Made by a program: the position numbers and the translations under genes. Below the pieces are notes generated by a model. That model had not been told where the DNA came from and did no database searches. It worked only from the letters and a program-made list of their open reading frames with translations. Shown piece after piece: positions 1 through 6,178 of a stretch of DNA of 8,618 bases (position 1 is the stretch's first letter; the number at the start of each line of letters is the position of its first letter). The stretch is from NCBI GenBank assembly GCA_051277005.1, contig JBNMPS010000118.1:1-8618 (forward strand). Direction: 5' to 3'. Source of the DNA: Dasania sp051277005. GTDB lineage: Bacteria; Pseudomonadota; Gammaproteobacteria; Pseudomonadales; Dasaniaceae.

Positions 1-1
1 T

Positions 2-727
2 ACTGTTGTTGAATATGTCAGTGGTGGCAGCCTGGAAGATAGATTGACTCAGGCATTCCCTTTAGCGCATTGGCTATTATTGGCTCAACAGCTTTGTGAT
101 GCGCTTGCGTTTATCCATCGCAAAGGCATCGTGCATGGCAACTTAAGGCCAAGTAATATATTAATGTATAGTCCGGCACAAATTAAGCTAACAGACTTTG
201 GTTTTATTGATCATAGTGCTGAAGAGCGAGATTGGTACCAGCCTGTTAATGAAGAAAAAACACCCTTGAGTGACATCTATTCTGCTGGCGCGGTACTGTT
301 TTATTTGTTTACCGGTATTCCTGTAGAAGTGGAAGAGGATGAGGTTAGCAATCTATCTGAGTTGTTAATTTTGCCTGCACCCTTACAAAAGGTGCTGGCA
401 AAGATGTTGCTGGTGAATACTGATAAGCGTTATCGAGATGCTTTAAAGGTTAAGTCAGATTTGCAGTCATTCACCGATGACCAAGAAACGATCATAATTC
501 GTCCTAAAGTCACACAAATAACGGTTAAGACCAAGAAAAAAGCCGTTAAGCTCAAAGCTAAGCCCAAACGTAAAATATGGCAGGGAGTGTTGATTTTGTT
601 GGTGGTGTTTTTCTTTATTGCGGTTGAGTTATTGTGGGCTGCCAGTAAGGGGCTTTTAGGCGCTGATTTACAACAAATATTTATTCCGTTTCAGGAATTT
701 TTAATGAGTTATTTTACTGATTTTTGA
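2..727 (+). CDS. Serine/threonine kinase-like membrane protein, probable pseudokinase (5' end missing)
   Basis: This is the C-terminal part of a Hanks-type kinase fold; the reading frame is open from base 2, so the true start is upstream of the window. The first visible residues (TVVEYVSGGSLEDRL) match the hinge and helix-D region. The catalytic loop reads VHGNLRPSN (from base 131), where active kinases have HRDLKPxN: the catalytic Asp is Asn and the Lys is Arg. The magnesium-binding DFG is kept (194-202), and SDIYSAG of helix F is recognisable. The stretch between them is only about 25 residues and has no APE motif. After the kinase domain comes a strongly basic juxtamembrane segment (KTKKKAVKLKAKPKRK), one hydrophobic helix encoded around 575-643, and a tail of about 28 residues. 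I infer a cytoplasmic kinase-like domain anchored by one membrane helix, probably with little or no phosphotransfer activity and perhaps a scaffold role. Its 3' end overlaps the convergent LysR-type gene by 19 bp. The partner or target is unknown. Confidence 0.85.
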   Translation, partial: TVVEYVSGGSLEDRLTQAFPLAHWLLLAQQLCDALAFIHRKGIVHGNLRPSNILMYSPAQIKLTDFGFIDHSAEERDWYQPVNEEKTPLSDIYSAGAVLFYLFTGIPVEVEEDEVSNLSELLILPAPLQKVLAKMLLVNTDKRYRDALKVKSDLQSFTDDQETIIIRPKVTQITVKTKKKAVKLKAKPKRKIWQGVLILLVVFFFIAVELLWAASKGLLGADLQQIFIPFQEFLMSYFTDF

Positions 728-1590
728 CGATGTGTATTAAGCGCTTCTACAAAGGCATTTGCGGCATTGCTGAGGCTGCGATTGGGGTGATGGATATAGC
801 CAAGCTTTCTTTGTAATTGTAAGTCTTCAACTTTTAATTCAAGAAGTTGATCATCTATCATGGTCTTGGGGAGCACGCTCCAGCCCAGGCCAATACTAAC
901 CATCATTTTAATGGTTTCAAGATAATTGGTTGCCATGCTGGTGTTGAGTTTTAAGTCGTAACGATTAAATAAGTCTTCAACAATCCGCCCAGTGAAGGTG
1001 TTAAGGCCAGGTAGAATGGCTTGGTGCTGACTTAGCATTTTGGGGCTAACGTGTTTATTGCCCGCCAAGGGGTGATCACTAGCGACAACGGCAACCAATT
1101 CATCTAACCAAACAGCGCTATGGCTAACTAGGCTGTGCCCTGGATCTAATGTAACGACCCCTAATTCTATTTGGCCATGCATGACTTGCTCGTGTGCCTC
1201 TTCAGAGTCCATGAAGTCTATATCGAGATGAACCTTTGGGTATTTTTTACTGAAGGCCTGTAGCACTGAGGGGAGGCGGTGTAGGCCTATGTGGTGGCTG
1301 ATGCCTATGCTCAAGGTGCCCGCTACCGTACCCCGTAACTCTTTGATGGAGCGCTCAGCCTCTTTTACATCTTGTAATATCTGTTGTGCTTTGGGGTATA
1401 GCTCTCGGCCAGCTTCGGTTAGTTGTGTGTTTCGGCCGATACGATCAAATAGCTTGCAGCCGAGTTGGTTCTCCAGCGTTGCAATACGCTTGCTGACGGC
1501 GGGTTGGGTGATGTGCAGGTGCTCGGCGGCTATCGAAAATGACCGGTGATCAGCGACATATATAAATGCCTGAAGTGACTGTGTATCCAT
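709..1590 (-). CDS. LysR-type transcriptional regulator divergent from leuC
   Basis: The 293-residue length is normal for a LysR-type regulator. An N-terminal winged helix-turn-helix spans roughly residues 2-60 (SFSIAAEHLHITQPAVSKRI is the classic helix pair, with LFDR and LTEAG following). A linker helix runs to about residue 88, and a periplasmic-binding-protein-like effector domain covers about 91-290. The ATG at 1590 gives the family's usual N-terminus (MDTQSLQAF), although AGG sits only one base from the start codon, so the Shine-Dalgarno is poor. It is transcribed away from leuC across a 155-bp region that holds a textbook T-N11-A palindrome, so regulation of leuC and of its own gene is a strong inference. 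The same arrangement occurs at the P. aeruginosa leuC locus as I recall it. The effector is unknown; a leucine-pathway intermediate such as isopropylmalate would be logical but is not shown by the sequence. It is not recognisably LeuO or IlvY, so no symbol is given. Confidence 0.93.
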   Translation of the reverse strand: MDTQSLQAFIYVADHRSFSIAAEHLHITQPAVSKRIATLENQLGCKLFDRIGRNTQLTEAGRELYPKAQQILQDVKEAERSIKELRGTVAGTLSIGISHHIGLHRLPSVLQAFSKKYPKVHLDIDFMDSEEAHEQVMHGQIELGVVTLDPGHSLVSHSAVWLDELVAVVASDHPLAGNKHVSPKMLSQHQAILPGLNTFTGRIVEDLFNRYDLKLNTSMATNYLETIKMMVSIGLGWSVLPKTMIDDQLLELKVEDLQLQRKLGYIHHPNRSLSNAANAFVEALNTHRQKSVK

Positions 1591-1606
1591 ACCTGTAGGC
1601 TAATTT

Positions 1607-1621
1607 ATTCCATTATGGAAT
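1607..1621. promoter_or_regulatory. Probable LysR-type regulator operator (T-N11-A palindrome)
   Basis: ATTCCA-TTA-TGGAAT is a perfect inverted repeat with 6-bp arms and a 3-bp centre. T1608 and A1620 are separated by exactly 11 bases, the LysR-family T-N11-A core. The centre (1614) lies about 65 bp upstream of the start site predicted from the leuC promoter and 24 bp upstream of the regulator's own start codon. LysR-type recognition sites are typically near -65 of the activated gene and overlap the regulator's own promoter, so the position fits both activation of leuC and autorepression. Binding itself is inferred. Confidence 0.7.
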
Positions 1622-1625
1622 GCAA

Positions 1626-1631
1626 ACTATA
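1626..1631 (-). promoter_or_regulatory. Possible -10 element for the LysR-type gene
   Basis: On the - strand these bases read TATAGT, a good match to TATAAT, next to a run of six A:T pairs. It would place the start of transcription near 1619, inside the palindrome, as expected for autorepression. No convincing -35 is seen at the right spacing (the bases there are AT-rich), so the call is tentative. Confidence 0.3.
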
Positions 1632-1643
1632 AAAAATATGAAT

Positions 1644-1672
1644 TTGTTTTATTGCTGTGTAATGCATACAAT
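1644..1672 (+). promoter_or_regulatory. Predicted sigma-70-type promoter for leuC
   Basis: TTGTTT (1644-1649) and TACAAT (1667-1672) are separated by 17 bp, the ideal spacing; the -10 matches five of six consensus bases and the -35 four of six. The start of transcription would be near 1679, giving a leader of about 67 nt. The weaker -35 suits a promoter that needs an activator. An imperfect dyad TGTA-N5-TACA (1658-1670), also with T-N11-A spacing, overlaps the -10 and could be a second contact for the regulator. Confidence 0.6.
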
Positions 1673-1708
1673 CACTAACATCTTATAAGTCCCCGTCATA
1701 ACTGGCCT

Positions 1709-1724
1709 CTCTCTACTATGAGAG
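1709..1724 (+). promoter_or_regulatory. Short hairpin in the leuC leader
   Basis: CTCTC (1709-1713) pairs with GAGAG (1720-1724) around a 6-nt loop, ending 10 nt before the leuC Shine-Dalgarno. It is a five-pair stem without a following T run, so it is not a terminator. It could influence ribosome access, but a stem this short may well be chance. Confidence 0.3.
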
Positions 1725-1734
1725 TGTAAATATC

Positions 1735-1741
1735 GAGGTGG
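1735..1741 (+). promoter_or_regulatory. leuC ribosome binding site
   Basis: GAGGTGG ends four bases before the ATG at 1746. It fixes the leuC start and with it the unusual repeat-coded N-terminal extension, because no other in-frame start codon occurs before the conserved AKTLYDKL segment. Confidence 0.7.
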
Positions 1742-1745
1742 AAAA

Positions 1746-3203
1746 ATGCCTGCAACTATACCTGCAACTACACTTGCAAAAACACTTTACGACAAATTGT
1801 GGGACTCCCACTTAGTTAAGCAGCGCGATGATGGTTCTGCTCTCATTTATATTGATAGGCAGTTAGTGCATGAGGTGACTTCACCCCAGGCCTTTGAGGG
1901 TTTACGACTTGCCGGCCGTCCACTTTGGCGTGTTGATGCCAATTTAGCCACTCCCGATCATAACGTGCCATCTGATGTCACTGAACGTGCTGCTGGCATT
2001 GAAGGTATTGTCGATGAAGTATCACGCATTCAAGTGCAAACACTTGATGATAACTGCGACCACTTCGGGGTAACCGAATTTAAAATCAACGACGTGCGCC
2101 AAGGTATTGTTCATGTGGTTGGTCCAGAACAGGGGGCAACATTACCCGGTATGACCATTGTTTGTGGTGATTCTCATACTGCCACGCATGGTGCATTAGG
2201 CGCCTTGGCGCACGGCATTGGGACCTCTGAGGTTGAGCACGTAATGGCCACTCAGTGCTTGATCCAAAAGAAAATGAAAAACATGCTGGTTAAAGTCGGC
2301 GGTAAGCTTGGCTTTGGGGTAACACCTAAAGACGTGGTGTTGGCTGTGATTGGTAAAATTGGTACGGCCGGTGGTAATGGCCATGCGATTGAGTTTGGTG
2401 GTGAAGCCTTTCGCGACATGTCGATTGAGGGCCGTATGACCGTGTGTAATATGGCTATTGAGGCTGGCGCTCGTGTTGGCATGGTTGCCGTTGATGATAA
2501 AACGATTGAATACGTTAAAGGTCGTCCTTTTTCACCTCAACCTGAACAGTGGGAGCAAGCTGTTGCCTATTGGCATACGTTGCATACCGATGATGGCGCA
2601 TACTTCGATAAAGTCGTTGAATTACTTGCCGATGAAATTATCCCGCAAGTCACTTGGGGTACGTCACCAGAAATGGTTGTATCCGTTAACGATAATGTAC
2701 CCTCGCCAACCGATTTTGATAATGATGTGCAAAAAACCGCTGCCGAGCGCGCTTTGGTATACATGGGATTAACGGCAGGCCAGGCGATTACTGACATCAA
2801 ATTGGATAAAGTGTTTATTGGCTCTTGCACTAACTCGCGTATTGAAGATTTGCGTGCAGCCGCAGCCGTGGTTAAAGGCCGTAAAAAAGCTGATAACGTA
2901 GTGCAAGCTTTAGTCGTCCCAGGCTCTGGCTTGGTGAAAAGGCAAGCTGAAAAAGAGGGTTTGGATAAAATATTTACCGAGGCCGGTTTGGAGTGGCGTG
3001 ACCCAAGTTGTTCAATGTGTTTGGCCATGAACTCCGATAAATTGGGAGCGGGTGAACACTGTGCATCGACCTCAAATCGTAACTTTGAAGGTCGTCAAGG
3101 CTTTGGCGGCAGAACCCATTTGGTTAGCCCAGAGATGGCAGCAGCTGCTGCGATTGCCGGCCACTTTGTGGACGTACGTGAAATGATGAGTGGCAAGGTT
3201 TAA
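1746..3203 (+). CDS. leuC: 3-isopropylmalate dehydratase, large subunit
   Basis: LeuC is the iron-sulfur subunit of cytosolic isopropylmalate isomerase. With LeuD it converts 2-isopropylmalate to 3-isopropylmalate in leucine synthesis. The protein is an aconitase-fold homologue, near-collinear with E. coli LeuC throughout. The [4Fe-4S] ligands are visible: Cys361 in GSCTNSRIEDL, and Cys422 and Cys425 in CSMC. Other landmarks are IDRQLVHEVTSPQAF, CGDSHTATHGA and STSNRNFEGRQG near the C-terminus. At 485 residues it is slightly longer than the usual 466-475 or so, in part because of about 10 extra N-terminal residues (MPATIPATTL) coded by a 12-bp tandem repeat. The start is well supported by GAGGTGG. 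It is the first gene of the run, expressed from the predicted promoter at 1644-1672, and is followed after 9 bp by leuD. Confidence 0.98.
   Translation: MPATIPATTLAKTLYDKLWDSHLVKQRDDGSALIYIDRQLVHEVTSPQAFEGLRLAGRPLWRVDANLATPDHNVPSDVTERAAGIEGIVDEVSRIQVQTLDDNCDHFGVTEFKINDVRQGIVHVVGPEQGATLPGMTIVCGDSHTATHGALGALAHGIGTSEVEHVMATQCLIQKKMKNMLVKVGGKLGFGVTPKDVVLAVIGKIGTAGGNGHAIEFGGEAFRDMSIEGRMTVCNMAIEAGARVGMVAVDDKTIEYVKGRPFSPQPEQWEQAVAYWHTLHTDDGAYFDKVVELLADEIIPQVTWGTSPEMVVSVNDNVPSPTDFDNDVQKTAAERALVYMGLTAGQAITDIKLDKVFIGSCTNSRIEDLRAAAAVVKGRKKADNVVQALVVPGSGLVKRQAEKEGLDKIFTEAGLEWRDPSCSMCLAMNSDKLGAGEHCASTSNRNFEGRQGFGGRTHLVSPEMAAAAAIAGHFVDVREMMSGKV
1749..1784 (+). repeat. 12-bp tandem repeat (about three copies) at the start of leuC
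   Basis: The units are CCTGCAACTATA, CCTGCAACTACA and the decayed CTTGCAAAAACA. The first two differ at one base. In the leuC frame they code PATI, PATT and LAKT. The third unit is the conserved start of LeuC (E. coli begins MAKTLYEKL), so the first two look like copies added in front of it. Confidence 0.75.
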
Positions 3204-3212
3204 GGATTAACG

Positions 3213-3866
3213 ATGAAACAATTTATTACTGAAACAGGTGTTGCTGCACCTATGGATAGAGCGAATGTCGATACCGATATGATTATCCCCAAGCAGTTTT
3301 TGAAATCAATTAAGCGTTCTGGTTTTGGGCCAAATTTGTTCGATGAGTTACGTTACACTGACGAAGGTGAGCCTGGTAAAGATTGCTCAGCGCGGCCATT
3401 AAATAATGAGTTCCCGCTAAACTTTGCTCGCTACCAGGGCGCTAAGGTTTTATTGGCTAGAGAAAATTTTGGTTGCGGGTCTAGCCGTGAGCATGCGCCA
3501 TGGGCATTGGATGACTACGGTTTTCGTGCGGTTATTGCCCCCAGCTACGCTGATATTTTTTATAATAATTGTTTTAAAAATGGCTTGCTACCGATTGTAT
3601 TGGACGGTGCCGTTGTGGATCAATTGTTTAATGAGATGTATGCTCAAGAAGGTTACTCGCTAACGGTTGATCTCAACGAGCAAGTTGTTAAAACCCCTAG
3701 TGGTGAAAGCTTTACGTTTGAAGTTGAAGCGTTTCGTAAGCACTGTTTGATTAATGGTTTAGATGATATCGATTTAACGTTGCAGGATGCTGATGCGATT
3801 AAAGTCTTTGAAAGCGAATGGCAGCAGCAATCGCCTTGGCTTTTTGCCAAAAACCCAACCTCATAA
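3213..3866 (+). CDS. leuD: 3-isopropylmalate dehydratase, small subunit
   Basis: LeuD is the swivel-domain partner of LeuC in isopropylmalate isomerase. Its N-terminus (DRANVDTDMIIPKQFLKSI) is the typical substrate-loop region, and ARENFGCGSSREHAPWAL followed by APSYADIFYNNCFKNGLLPI is the family signature. At 217 residues it is a little longer than E. coli LeuD (201), close to Pseudomonas homologues. The ATG at 3213 has AAGGA (3202-3206) at good spacing, overlapping the leuC stop; the 9-bp gap suggests translational coupling, useful for two subunits needed in equal amounts. It ends with two adjacent TAA stops (3864-3869). Confidence 0.98.
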   Translation: MKQFITETGVAAPMDRANVDTDMIIPKQFLKSIKRSGFGPNLFDELRYTDEGEPGKDCSARPLNNEFPLNFARYQGAKVLLARENFGCGSSREHAPWALDDYGFRAVIAPSYADIFYNNCFKNGLLPIVLDGAVVDQLFNEMYAQEGYSLTVDLNEQVVKTPSGESFTFEVEAFRKHCLINGLDDIDLTLQDADAIKVFESEWQQQSPWLFAKNPTS

Positions 3867-3920
3867 TAAATAGTCGCTAATTAGATAGTAACTAAATAGA
3901 GAGCAGCTAAGGATATTTCA

Positions 3921-5000
3921 GTGAGTAGAAAAGTTTTATTAATTTCTGGTGACGGTATAGGGCCAGAAATCAGTGTCGAAGCTAAACGTGTTTTAGATAT
4001 TATCAATGACCAATTTGATTTGGGTATTGAGTATGATGAGGCCTTGTTAGGTGGCGCCGCTATAGATGCAACCGGTGTGCCGCTACCCGATGAAACTCTA
4101 GTAAAAGCCCGTGTTTGTGACGCGATTTTGTTTGGCGCTATCGGTGGCCCTAAATGGGATAATATCGATAGAGATATTCGTCCTGAAAAAGGCTTGCTAG
4201 GTTTACGCTCGGGATTAGAGTTGTTCGGAAATTTACGGCCTGCCATTTTATACCCACAATTAGCCGATGCCTCTTCACTCAAACCAGAGGTGGTTTCTGG
4301 TTTAGATATTTTGATTGTCCGTGAATTAACGGGCGGCATTTACTTTGGTGAGCCACGCGGTATTCGCACATTAGAAAATGGCGAGCGTGAGGGTTACAAT
4401 ACCTACAAATACAATGAAACTGAAATACGTCGTATTGCCACAGTGGCTTATGAAGCAGCTCAAAAGCGTGGTGGTAAGTTATGCTCAGTTGATAAAGCCA
4501 ACGTTTTAGAAGCAACCGTTTTATGGCGTGAAATTTTAGAAGAGATGGCAAAAGATTATCCTGATGTTGAACTTAGTCATATGTATGTTGATAACGCAGC
4601 CATGCAATTGGTACGTGCGCCAAAACAGTTTGACGTAATCGTTACCGGTAATTTATTTGGTGATATATTGTCAGATGCAGCGGCGATGTTAACCGGCTCT
4701 ATTGGCATGTTGCCTTCTGCCTCCCTCGACAAAAACGGCCGTGGAATGTATGAGCCTTGTCACGGTTCTGCGCCAGATATTGCAGGGCAAGGTAAAGCAA
4801 ATCCGTTAGCGATGGTGCTTTCGGCGGCAATGATGTTGCGCTATTCACTGCAGGCAAAAGAGGCAGCTGATGCGATTGAGGTTGCTGTGGGTAAAGTATT
4901 AGATGCAGGTTACCGTACCCCCGACATTCACACTAATAGTATGACATTGGTGTCTACCCGTGAAATGGGTGATGCGCTAGTAGCTGCCTTAACTGAGTAG
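3921..5000 (+). CDS. leuB: 3-isopropylmalate dehydrogenase
   Basis: LeuB oxidises 3-isopropylmalate with NAD+ and, after decarboxylation, yields 4-methyl-2-oxopentanoate, the keto acid of leucine. At 359 residues it has normal length. Active-site residues expected from family alignments are present: Arg96 and Arg106 (GLRSGLELFGNLRP), Arg134 and Tyr141 (RELTGGIYFG), Lys192 (DKANVLEAT), Asp224, Asp248 and Asp252 (NLFGDILSDAA, the family signature). The C-terminal nucleotide site GSAPDIAGQGKANP is intact. The start is GTG with TAAGGA (3908-3913) upstream; an ATG start is not available nearby. A 54-bp AT-rich gap with several stop triplets separates it from leuD. In P. aeruginosa a small gene sits at this junction, and no such gene is present here. 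Confidence 0.98.
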   Translation: MSRKVLLISGDGIGPEISVEAKRVLDIINDQFDLGIEYDEALLGGAAIDATGVPLPDETLVKARVCDAILFGAIGGPKWDNIDRDIRPEKGLLGLRSGLELFGNLRPAILYPQLADASSLKPEVVSGLDILIVRELTGGIYFGEPRGIRTLENGEREGYNTYKYNETEIRRIATVAYEAAQKRGGKLCSVDKANVLEATVLWREILEEMAKDYPDVELSHMYVDNAAMQLVRAPKQFDVIVTGNLFGDILSDAAAMLTGSIGMLPSASLDKNGRGMYEPCHGSAPDIAGQGKANPLAMVLSAAMMLRYSLQAKEAADAIEVAVGKVLDAGYRTPDIHTNSMTLVSTREMGDALVAALTE

Positions 5001-5056
5001 TACGGCGTTATCAGAATAATTATTACATCATCGAATTAAGATTTTAGAGAACAATT

Positions 5057-6172
5057 ATGAATAGAGTAGGTTTTGTAGGTTGGCGTGGCATGGTGGGCTC
5101 TGTGTTAATGGAGCGCATGTTAGCCGAAGGTGATTTTGCTGATATTAATGAGGCTGTTTTTTTTACGACATCCAATGTTGGTGGTAAAGGCCCTGACATA
5201 GGTAAGGAAATACCAGCGTTAAAAGATGCTCATGATATTAATGAGCTAAAGGCGATGGATGCGATTGTTTCTTGTCAAGGCGGCGATTATACCAAGGTGG
5301 TTATTGGCAAATTGCGTGATGCCGGATGGGCGGGTTACTGGATAGATGCTGCTTCAAGTTTACGGATGGATGATGATGCTTTAATTGTTCTTGATCCCGT
5401 TAACATGAGTGTAATCAAAGAGGGCTTGGCCAGTGGTGTTAAAAACTTTATTGGTGGTAACTGCACCGTTAGCTTAATGCTAATGGCTATGGGTGGTTTA
5501 TTCCGTGAAGGTTTGGTGGAATGGACTTCGGCCATGACCTACCAAGCTGCTAGCGGCGCCGGCGCACAAAATATGCGTGAGTTGATTAACCAAATGGGTG
5601 CGGTGAAGGCGAGTGTTGCAGAAGAGTTGAAAAACCCCGCTAGCGCTATTTTAGCCATTGATAAAAAAGTAGCTGACACCATTCGTGGTAACGACTTCCC
5701 AACCGCAAACTTTGGCGCGCCATTGGCAGGTAGCTTGTTGCCATGGATAGATACGCAGCTTGAAAATGGCCAAAGTCGTGAAGAGTGGAAGGCACAAGCT
5801 GAAACTAACAAACTGCTCGGCTTATCGGCTAACCCTATACCGGTTGATGGTATCTGCGTGCGCATTGGTGCAATGCGCTGTCACAGCCAAGCCTTAACGG
5901 TGAAGTTGACCAAAGATGTGCCGATGGATGAAATTCACAGCCTATTAGCTTCAGCTAACGACTGGGTGGATGTTGTGCCTAATGATAGAGACGTTACGCT
6001 GCAAAAATTAACGCCCGCTAATGTCACGGGTACTTTGCAGGTGCCCGTTGGCCGTTTGCGTAAAATGAACATGGGTCCTCAGTATTTATCAGCATTCACT
6101 GTCGGTGATCAGCTGTTGTGGGGCGCGGCAGAGCCGTTGCGTCGTATGTTACGCATTTTAATTGAAGGATAA
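5057..6172 (+). CDS. asd: Aspartate-semialdehyde dehydrogenase, enterobacterial (Asd1) type
   Basis: The enzyme reduces beta-aspartyl phosphate with NADPH to aspartate semialdehyde, the branch point to diaminopimelate/lysine, threonine and methionine. At 371 residues it aligns closely with E. coli Asd (367). The Rossmann loop is GFVGWRGMVGSVLMERM. The catalytic nucleophile is Cys136 in GGNCTVS and the acid/base is His276 in RCHSQA. WIDAASSLRM, YQAASGAGAQNMREL and VGRLRKMNMGP are all preserved. The ATG at 5057 has only a weak AGAGA upstream. The gap from leuB is 56 bp, without a convincing promoter or terminator. It is followed after 6 bp by a second, divergent Asd paralogue, so the two are probably cotranslated. 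Confidence 0.97.
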   Translation: MNRVGFVGWRGMVGSVLMERMLAEGDFADINEAVFFTTSNVGGKGPDIGKEIPALKDAHDINELKAMDAIVSCQGGDYTKVVIGKLRDAGWAGYWIDAASSLRMDDDALIVLDPVNMSVIKEGLASGVKNFIGGNCTVSLMLMAMGGLFREGLVEWTSAMTYQAASGAGAQNMRELINQMGAVKASVAEELKNPASAILAIDKKVADTIRGNDFPTANFGAPLAGSLLPWIDTQLENGQSREEWKAQAETNKLLGLSANPIPVDGICVRIGAMRCHSQALTVKLTKDVPMDEIHSLLASANDWVDVVPNDRDVTLQKLTPANVTGTLQVPVGRLRKMNMGPQYLSAFTVGDQLLWGAAEPLRRMLRILIEG

Positions 6173-6178
6173 GACACC

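Noticed and set aside
1718..1729. Mini reading frame ATG AGA GTG TAA in the leuC leader as an attenuator peptide
   Set aside because: It has only three codons, none for leucine, with no terminator hairpin behind it.
2567..3028. A 153-codon open frame on the - strand inside leuC
   Set aside because: It lies wholly within the strongly conserved leuC coding sequence, has no recognisable domain and looks like the antisense shadow of leuC codon use.
3881..4339. A 152-codon open frame on the - strand over the start of leuB
   Set aside because: Its product is Ser/Pro-rich, of the kind produced by reading a gene backwards, and it overlaps conserved LeuB residues. No ribosome binding site or homology is evident.
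5016..5025. AATAATTATT palindrome between leuB and asd as a terminator or operator
   Set aside because: It is pure A/T, has no G/C stem and no following T run. Such palindromes are common by chance in AT-rich gaps.
5008..5036. Internal promoter before asd (TTATCA with TCGAAT 17 bp downstream)
   Set aside because: The -10 match is poor at key bases and there is no supporting evidence. The 56-bp gap fits simple read-through from leuB.
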